Shown: positions 55,654 to 64,000 of the stretch, in pieces
How the letters are laid out: every line of letters starts with the position of its first letter
Position numbering within the stretch: position 1 is the stretch's first letter
From: Mesoplasma seiffertii ATCC 49495
Lineage (GTDB): Bacteria; Bacillota_I; Bacilli_A; Mycoplasmatales; Mycoplasmataceae
Direction: 5' to 3'
DNA length: 64,000 nt
Assembly (NCBI RefSeq): GCF_000518725.1
Contig: NZ_KI912485.1
Coordinates: 251,866-315,865 of the forward strand
Notes under the pieces: model-generated
What the model was told of the DNA's origin: nothing
The model's input: the letters and a program-made list of their open reading frames with translations, nothing else
Databases searched by the model: none
Translations under genes and position numbers: made by a program

Positions 55654-58600
55654 AAATTCAAATGTTAATTGTTCGTCACTTGATAATGAATCAGTAATTC
55701 CTAATTCATCAAAGATTTTTAATTGTGTTTGTGTAACTTGAGTTCGATTTTTTAAATCCGATACTGAAGCAATTGCTGAAATTTCTCGAGCTTTAACAAT
55801 TGATTCGGCCACAGTGATTCCTAGTGAATCAATAATATTAAATGGCGGAATAATTGTCTTTTCATGAGTTTCAGGATTTTCTACAACCACAAATCTTGAA
55901 GCTTGTGAAACCTTAAAATCAATATTTCCAAATTTAATTCCACGAGAGAACATTTCCAACATGATTTCATAAACGACCATCAGGTCTTCATCTTTTTTAG
56001 TTAATTTATCACCATAAGTTCCTGATGATCTAGCTTCTAACTCTTTAAGACGAGCATTAACTGCATCATATCCTCCAAGAGAAACTTTTAAATCAAAAGC
56101 ATCAGCTCTAGTTGATAAGAAGGTCGCATAGTATTCTGCTGGATAATGAATTTTGTATCACGCAATTCGATATGCCATTAGCACATACGCTGTCGCATGG
56201 GCTTTAGGGAACATATACTTAATTTTTAAACATGAATCAATATATCAGTCGGGAACATTGCATGCCTTCATTGCTTCAATTCAAGGTTTTTTCAATCCTT
56301 TACCTTTACGAACAGATTCCATAATTGTAAAGGCCATTGATGAATCTAATCCCATTGACATTAAGTACACCATGATATCATCACGACATCCAATAACTGT
56401 CGAAATATTTGCTTTATTTTCTTTAATTAAATCACGAGCATTTCCTAATCACACATCAGTTCCATGAGATAATCCAGAAATTTGCACTAAATCGGCAAAA
56501 GTTTTAGGACTTGTTTCTTTAAGCATCCCTCTAACAAACTGAGTTCCAAATTCGGGAATTCCAATTGCTCCTGTTGTTTCTCCATTAATTTGGTCTGGTT
56601 GAATTTTTAAAGCACTTAATCCAGAAAAGAGTGAATAAACTCGTTTATCATTTGTGGGAATTGTCATTGGATCAACTCCTGTAATATCTCTTAAAATTTT
56701 TAAAGCTGTCGGATCAACATGACCCAAAATATCCATTTTCAATAAGTTGTCATGAATAGAATGGAAATCAAAGTGAGTTGTTTTTCAGCTTGAAGATGTA
56801 TCATCAGCTGGATAGTTAATTGGCGTAAAATCTTCAATTTCATACTCCGATGGTAAAATGATAATTCCTCCGGGGTGTTGTCCAGTTGTTCGTTTAACTC
56901 CTTGAGCTAAACTAGCCAAACGTTCAATTTCAACTTTTCGTGGTTGATTTTCATAACCAAATTTTTCTTCATAGTATGATTTAACATACCCAAACGCAGT
57001 TTTTTCGGCAACTGTCGAAATTGTTCCGGCACGAAAAACATTATTTTCACCAAACATTTCTTTAGTAAAGTTATGGGCTGTTGGTTGATATTCTCCAGAA
57101 AAATTTAAATCAATATCGGGAACTTTATCTCCTTCAAAACCTAAAAAAGTTTCAAACGGAATATCATGTCCATCCCCTACTAAACTTGACTGACATTTTG
57201 GACATTGTGCTGGTGATAAATCATAACCACATTTAACATCAGCTGGAGTATTAAAATCTGAATACTGACAAGTTTCGCAACGATAATGCGCCTTCAAAGG
57301 GTTAACTTCGGTAATCTTTGCCATTGTTGCTACAAACGATGAACCAACTGATCCTCTTGAACCTACTAAGTAACCATCATCTAAAGACTTTTTAACAAGT
57401 AAGTGAGAAATTCAGTAAACAACTGAAAATCCATACTTGGTAATTGAAGTTAATTCTTTTTCCAATCGTGCTTTAACAATTTCAGGCAATTCTGGACCAT
57501 ATAATTCATGTGCTGTTTCATAACATTTTGCTCGCAATTTTTCATCTACATTTTCAATTGATGGAGTATATAAACCATCTTTAATAGCTTCAATATTTGG
57601 TTCTACCATTTGAGCAATTAAATTTGTGTTTTCAATTACAAGTTTGTTAATCAACTCTTGGTCTTCTAATCAAGCAAACTCTTTAAGCATTTCATCTGTT
57701 GTTCGTAAATGCTGATCTGGGTTATCTTTAACTCGTCCTTTGTAATCAAATAATGGGTGACGTGTTCCTCCCAATCCTTTAGCATTAATATAAACTTCAC
57801 GAATTTGTTTTAATTCAGGATTGGCATAATGGGCATCACTAGTTGCCACTACAATTTTGTTAAATTTTAAGGCTGCTGAAATAATTAATTTGATTGTTCG
57901 TTTTAATTCTTCTTCATTTAAAGAATCATTTTGTAAAAGATTTTTATAAACACTTAAAGGTTGAACTTCAACATAGTCGTAGTCCTGAATACGTTTTTCC
58001 AGTTCAACAATTGTGTTAGTTCGAGCCATTTCAAAAATCTCTCCATTAACGCAAGAAGTTCCTAATAAAATATTGCCACGATCACGAGTTTCAATTAAAG
58101 TATTTTTAAAGATTTTTGGACCTCCAAAAAAGTTATCGGTATGTGATTTTGAAACAAGTTTATATAAATCTTTTAATCCTACTTGGTTTTTAACTAAAAC
58201 TGTTGTGTGAAATCCACGAGTTTTAACATAGTTCATATTTTCTTTATCATTTTCTGGATGAATTTTTGCTCAATCAGAATCAAGATTGATATCAGTTTTT
58301 TTACGCATTTCTGCTCACATGTGTTCATAAATATCTGTTAAAACATCAGCGTCATAATCTCCACGGTGGGCAACTTTTTCATCATAAAGAATTCCATTCT
58401 TTTTAGCAACAGTTCCCAAACGGTGATTTTTCAATCCAGGGTACATTGCACGAGCAATAGTTAAAGTATCAATCACAGTATTTGTTAATTCCGGATATCC
58501 TAATTTTTGAGCATAACTATTTAAGAAGTTAAAGTCGAAATTAGCGTTGTGAGCTACTAAAATTGCTCCATCAATAATTTCATAAATTTGTTTAAAGGCT

Positions 58601-60132
58601 TCTGCAATTGAAGGTTTATCTGCCAGCATTTCATCAGTAATATGAGTCAAATCTTTTGTAAACTGTTTAAGCTTTTGTTCAGGTTTAATTAGAATATCTA
58701 CTTGCTTACGTTCTCCAGTTTTGTAGTTATAAATAACTGCTCCGAACTCAATAATTTCATCAAATTCTGGTGACAGTCCTGTAGTTTCTAAATCGTAAAC
58801 CACTAGCTTAGTTTCACGTAAGTTTTGGTTTTTAGGATTTTTAACATATCACAAATCGTTTGGTAACATTGTCATTTCCAAACCATAAATCATCTTCATT
58901 TGGTTATCAAGATCACGTTTTTTATTAATTGACTTAATTGCTGCATAAGCATCGGGAAATGATTGGACATTATTATGATCAGTTAAAGCTATAGCATTTC
59001 ATCCTCATTGGTTTGCTAAATTTGCATAATCTTTAAACTCAGAAATTCCATCCATCGCTGACATCTTTGAATGTAGATGTAACTCAACACGTTTATCTGC
59101 TGATAAATCTTTACGAATTTCGATATTTTTTTCAATTTTACAAAAGTTGTCAATGTAAAAAACTTGTTCTTGATCATATTGCGAATAACTTGTTTTTCCT
59201 TTTAAAGCAACTCAATCACCTTTGTCAATTCGTAAAGCTTGAAGTTCTTTGGCATTTTCAGCAGCTGCTTCTTCATCAGTCAAACTATCAAATAAACAAT
59301 CGTTTTCATCTTTTCCAAAATAAGTTGCCTTAATTGAAGATTTATGATCGGTAACTCCCAGAATATAAATTTTTCTTCCAGCACGAGAAACTCTAATTTC
59401 TTTAGTCATTATCATTCCATGAATAACTACATTTTGCGCATCATTATCAATATCAGCAATTGACTGATAAGTTGGCTCGTCTAGTTTCACAAAGTTTCTT
59501 TTAAAAACTTTATTGTTAGCTTGGTAAGTTGTTCGGTTTGATTCATAACTAGTCTTAATTGTTTGCTCAAACTGAGCTTTTTTCTCAACAGTTAATTGAT
59601 AATTTTGTTCGTGTTTTTTTCAATACTCTTCTTCATTGGTTTGGTCAACTACAATGTTAAAATTAATATTTTTAAAACCACATTGTTTTAATTTAGCATC
59701 ACAGTATTTTGTTAAAATTTCCAACTCTTCTTTTTGCGATTGAGATTCAAGATTAAAAGTAATCGTTTGACTATCAATATCAAAAGAATATCCTTCGCGG
59801 TCTATGAAATTTCAACAACCTCCTTTTTCCTGAGCTTTATTGTTTTTAATTCATTCTAAATATTCTCAAACAATTCCTTCTTCAATTTGTTGATGTTTAA
59901 CATCTAAAATTAATTTCATTGGAACATAATCATTATTCTTAAAAGATTGATTAATTTGATTGATAATTCTAATTGGCAGAAAATTATTGATTCGAATATG
60001 CACATAAGCTTTTCCTTTTAATTTAGAAATCTTAATTTGTTCAACCAACTCAGCATTTTCAAAATACGCTAAATCAAGGTCATCAAAAGTTATTGATAAC
60101 TTCTCGAAAATATTTTTAATTGCTTTGTTCAT
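55651..60132 (-). CDS. polC: DNA polymerase III PolC-type alpha subunit
   Basis: 1493 residues, typical for gram-positive PolC. Order: N-terminal domain (1-220), OB (about 230-320, [11 protein letters not shown]), PHP halves around an embedded DEDD exonuclease starting near residue 444 (VYDLETTGL), zinc knuckle Cys952/955/968/977/980 (CETC ... CPKC) and the catalytic Asp1006/1008 in VPDIDLNFS. Replicative polymerase with proofreading. The rseP stop is 14 bp upstream, so they may be co-transcribed. TGA is read as Trp at many sites. Confidence 0.97.
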
Positions 60133-60146
60133 AAATGTTGTCCTCT

Positions 60147-61397
60147 CTAGCCAATTAATAAATCTTTTAATGTAATGATAATAAATAATCCTGCAAATAA
60201 TAACGCTCCAATTGAATAAACTATTAGTTTAAATTTTTTATTAAGCGGTTTTTTAGTAACAGCTTCCACGGCATTTTCTAAAAAACGGTATCCGTCAAGC
60301 GGTGGAATTGGAATCATATTTAGCATAAACAGGTTTGCTGAAATTCCCGCTACATATAAGAAGAAAGTTGTTGGTGAATTCATCACAGTTGCTGTTTGAC
60401 TTGCCATTCCTAATGGTCCTGATAGGGCTTGAATATTTCCAGTAAACAACATTCCCAAACCTTTTAATAATGCAATTGATTGATCAAAAGTTTCTTTTCA
60501 TCCATATCCATAAGCACTCGCAGTTGATTTGAAATATCTTGTTGGTGCAGCAATTCCCATGCTAATTTTATTTTGTTGTTTTCAACTTTCAATAATTGCT
60601 TGATCTTGTTCTTTGTCAATTTTATAAAAGTTACTATCTTTAAAATCATAAACTTTTGTAACTCTTCCTGAATAACGATCAATTTCAACAAACGAAAATC
60701 TTAGCTGTAAAGTTTCAAAATTTTTAGGGTCACTAAATGCTTCTGCTTTTAACGTATCAATCATTGGATAAACAATTTTTGTGTAAGTTGGTGCTAAGTC
60801 ATTAATATCATACTCTTTATAATAAGCAATTGGATCTTGACTATCTTCAAATTTAAACTCTCATCCGGTAATCGCATATTGTTGGGCATCAGGAGCAAAA
60901 CTTTTTAGATTTTGCTCTTCTAGTTGGTTATTAATAACTTTGTAAGCAATACTATTATCAGCAAATTTTTGGCCATAAAAACTCATATCATTATCTTTAT
61001 AACCATTGGCCATAAAAATTGTTGTAATTAAAAATAAAGCAATTATAAAGTTCATTAATGGACCAGCAATTATAAAAAAAGCTTTTTTTCAACGAGCAAT
61101 ATAATCAATTTTACGAGCATCTGGAATTTGAAGTGCTTCTTCTTCGCGACCTAACGGTGGTTCAGCAGCATCAGAAGCAATTGAAACAAATCCTCCAATT
61201 GGAATCAAACGAATTGAATATCAAGTTTCTTTACCTTTTTTAGTAAATAGTCTTGGTCCAAATCCTAACGATAACTCATAAACATAAGCTTTTGATAATT
61301 TTGCTACAATAAAATGCCCAAGTTCATGAAGCATAATTAAAAATAGCACTGCAATAATTCCTACAAAAAAGGCAACAATAATTAATCCTGTACTCAT
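60147..61397 (-). CDS. rseP: Site-2 intramembrane protease (RseP/RasP)
   Basis: 416 residues. The zinc motif HELGH (His24-Glu25-His28) lies in the first membrane helix, and MIPIPPLDGYRFLE near 355 is the second active-site motif (usually NPxxDGG). A PDZ-like region is reduced; instead a ~180-residue loop lies between helices 2 and 3. Cleaves membrane proteins. Gene order cdsA-rseP-polC is conserved in firmicutes. Confidence 0.93.
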
Positions 61398-61437
61398 TTG
61401 GCCTCCTTTTTACTACCTGCTTTAAGTAAAACTTCTT

Positions 61438-62604
61438 TTAAGCGAACAATGTCAAAATATAGATCATGAAAAATACTAAATAAAATGAATCTAATCGATC
61501 AAGAATCCCTCCATGACCAGGAATTAAATTTGAATAATCTTTAATTCCCAAATTACGTTTAATCGCACTAAACAATAAGTCTCCTATTTGACCAGTAATT
61601 GAGACAGCAATTGTTATAAAAATAAATATTAGAATTGGAATTCAAGCTGTGTCTCCTTCAACTAGAATGTAGATAATTCCAAACAATGGAGCAAATTCTT
61701 GAGTTTCTTCAATAAATAATAGCGAAACAGAAAAACCAATTCCAATTAATGCCGCCACTGCAGTTCCAATAATTGCTCCTTCTCAGGATTTATTAGGACT
61801 TATTCTCGGTGACAACTTATGTTTTCCAAATTTTGATCCACCTAAATATGCAAACGTATCTGTAAAAATAATTGTACATCAAATTCAAAGGATAGCAGTA
61901 AATGAATAAGTTGGTGTATTTTCCGCTAACTGAACAAAATCATTTGCATAAACGTTAGGAAGTGAATCTAAAAATAATGGGTTTATGCTTGAGTTGTCAT
62001 ATCTAACTGATAAAGAAATTGTTGTAAAACCTTTCATTGCAAAAACAATAATAATTGTAATTGCAAAGATTAATAATCCTTGCTTGTAAGTTCCTCTTTT
62101 AATTTGAGTTGGATCCTTAGCTGGACGTTTTTCAGTTCTTCATCCAACAATCCCGATAATTACAAACCCTAAAATTAAAATGATTGTGCAAACTCAAGGA
62201 CTTCGCATCCCTTTTAAGAAGTTAATATTAATAAAGCGATAAAAAAATAAATCTCTCAAAGTTTCTATTTGTCCAAAAGGTCAAACAAAGATAAATAATG
62301 CAGTAGCTATAAGGACTATTTGGACTGGCCATTTTCGAATTCCGACAGCTTTATTGAATTCATAGACACTGGCTCCGATTAAGATAGCCGTTGTTAATAA
62401 CGATAAATATCCAAAGATATTTGCCAATAAAGTTGATTCACCTTCACTTCGATTAATTTCGGTGTGAAAAATTGGTAACAACAAATAAACTATCATTAAA
62501 ATAACTAAAAAAATTGCTGATATAAGGCGAACCTGAAGATTTGTCTTTTCCTTTTTAGGAGTTAGGATAGATTCGCCAACTGTTTTTTTAGATGTTGAAT
62601 TCAT
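61438..62604 (-). CDS. cdsA: Phosphatidate cytidylyltransferase
   Basis: 388 residues, polytopic with about eight membrane helices. The CDP-diglyceride synthase signature [20 protein letters not shown] (continuing EGAIIG, about residues 275-300) is complete. Makes CDP-diacylglycerol, the precursor of phosphatidylglycerol and cardiolipin. The N-terminal 25 residues are charged and longer than in many members. rseP starts 40 bp downstream. Confidence 0.95.
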
Positions 62605-62715
62605 ACATTCCTCCTACGCATAAAATACATTTAAATTTATTTTAACATTTTTAATGATTGTTTTGCCAATCTAAAAATTAATCTTTTCTTTTAAATTATT
62701 CTAAGATGAGTGGAA

Positions 62716-62744
62716 ATACAAAAAACCAGAGTTTTTCTGGTTTT
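62716..62744 (-). terminator. Terminator after GH31 gene
   Basis: AAAACCAGA / TCTGGTTTT with 5-base loop, T run on the minus strand. Confidence 0.75.
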
Positions 62745-62765
62745 GTTGAATTTAAATCTTATAAA

Positions 62766-64000
62766 TTACTCAATAGAGAAGTCTAAATCTGAAATAACCT
62801 GAATTTGATTATCTTTAGCAATAACTTTGTGAACTTTATTATTTAGGAAAAATTCATACTCTTGCTCGATAGTTTCACCAAAAGTCTTAATAATTAGCTT
62901 TTGGTGATCTAAAGCGTTAAAGTGATAGTCTCCATTTGCTAAAGTCACAATTAGACTCCCATCTTTTATAAAAATTAATGTTTCTGTTAATGGGCAATCA
63001 ATTTCGTAAACCTGATTACCATAATATATTTGAGTTTTGTCAAAGAAATTTCGCCATTTTCCTTTAGGGAAGTATACTTGGCGGCGAGTTGTGTTGGCTG
63101 TTAAAATTGGAGCAACCATCAAATTATCACCTAGGTAAAACTGATCATCAATAGTTGTGGCGATTTGATCAGTTTGATGTTCTAAAACTAGCGGACGCAT
63201 AATTGGCAATCCTGTTTTAATCGCAACTTGCTCAAAAATTTTGTAATGCGGTAGCAATTGTTTTTTCAATTTTGCAGCCTTGACAGCAACTTCCAAAACT
63301 TGATCAGAAAAATATCAAGGTTCACCTTTACCAATACTGTGATACCTACTAAACGGAGTCAACATCCCTACTTGAGTTCAACGAATATATAAATCATCAG
63401 TTAACTCTGCAGTTTTTTTGAATCCAGAAATATCAGTTCCTCACATTATTTCTCCTGCTAATCCTAAAGACAATCCAGCATTTAAATGAATTTTTAATTC
63501 TCGAAAATTACTAATTGTATCTCCAGATCATTTACCAGGAAATTTTTGCGTTCCAATATATCCAGGACGACATAAAACCATTGTTTTACCAGCCCCAAAG
63601 TACTCTTCACTTGCTTCATGGCAACATCTAACATAAAGATATGTATAATATTGTTTAAATTCCTTACCAGTGAAGCCATTATACATTAGGGCATCTTCAG
63701 GTAATCCATCCCCATAATCAGGTTTAAGATAACGCAGACCTAAACTAAATAACTTTTTCAGTTGCTCTTTGTATCATAAATAAGCTTGAGGATTTGTAAA
63801 ATCAATTAAGTGATTATTTTCTTGATAAGTTTCGGTTCCTGTTCAAGGATGAGCCAATTCTCCATTTGAAGTTTTAACTAAAAAGTTGTTATCTAGCAAA
63901 AACTTTCAGGTTGCTGAATTGTCATCTTGAATATAGGGATTAATTCAAAAGCACATTTCTAAATTACTTTCAGCTACTTTTGTAAACAATGCTTCAAAGT
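62766..64000 (-). CDS. GH31 alpha-glycosidase, C-terminal part
   Basis: Partial: 411 residues up to the window edge, N-terminus missing. The nucleophile region LRYLKPDYGDG and the acid/base region RPGYIGTQKFPGKWSGD, followed by GLSLGLAGEIMWGTDISGFK and TPFSRYHSIGKGEPW, are those of glycoside hydrolase family 31 (alpha-glucosidase/alpha-xylosidase type). No signal can be judged, so location is unknown. It would release glucose or xylose from alpha-glycosides. Has its own terminator and lies next to cdsA. Confidence 0.88.

Noticed and set aside
1-64000. CRISPR array, IS element or prophage
   Set aside because: No spaced repeats, transposase motifs or phage structural genes were seen; absence from reading by eye is not proof.

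Overview
The window is an AT-rich mollicute chromosome of the Spiroplasma/Mesoplasma/Entomoplasma type. The clearest evidence is the genetic code: almost every long gene reads through in-frame TGA codons at places where its family has tryptophan (for example RIKVW at the end of the M13 peptidase). All genes here were therefore read with code 4, where only TAA and TAG stop. Also fitting are lipoproteins with short lipoboxes, PTS sugar uptake with phospho-glucosidases, a NadD-YqeK fusion, a purine riboswitch on guaA and gram-positive PolC. Nearly everything is on the minus strand; only five genes or remnants are on plus.

Layout. 1-4.2 kb: accessory block with a zinc-ribbon DUF4145 protein, a DUF2130 protein carrying a PD-(D/E)XK nuclease-like core behind a palindromic operator, a frameshifted small membrane gene and a DUF4238 protein. 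4.4-11.7 kb: beta-glucoside operon with RpiR regulator, PTS IIA-IIB-IIC fusion with a long coiled-coil tail, ROK sugar kinase and two GH1 phospho-glucosidases, joined by overlaps of 1-8 bp. 11.9-15.2 kb: duplicated Nudix tail fragment, small membrane protein, Nudix hydrolase and M13 peptidase. 15.2-26.1 kb: fast-evolving surface region with membrane proteins, a gene broken by two homopolymer frameshifts, two paralogous pairs (membrane proteins, large lipoproteins) and a second PTS (IIB-IIC) with coiled-coil tail.

26.2-38.5 kb: deoxynucleoside kinase, a 1395-residue FtsX-like permease, a nucleotide/tRNA maintenance cluster (itpA-like, trmL, HAD phosphatase, nadD-yqeK, mtnN), a choline-kinase-like gene, two membrane proteins and DegV. 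38.5-43.8 kb: surface cluster of a lipoprotein, a GDSL esterase lipoprotein, a secreted/anchored protein and a second GDSL paralog that has no signal peptide. 44.0-62.6 kb: core genes, with tRNA-Gly, rpsO, ribF, truB, rbfA, infB, ylxQ, ylxR, nusA, rimP, then guaB and guaA behind a purine riboswitch, then polC, rseP and cdsA. The window ends inside a GH31 glycosidase.

Working together: the PTS brings beta-glucosides in as 6-phosphates, the GH1 enzymes split them and the ROK kinase can phosphorylate the sugar released. The rimP-to-rpsO block is the standard transcription/translation operon. cdsA-rseP-polC keeps the usual Firmicutes order, but a purine-synthesis block sits between polC and rimP. 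The most unusual features are the nuclease-like/zinc-ribbon pair, the divergent riboswitch, the PTS coiled-coil tails and the homopolymer frameshifts.
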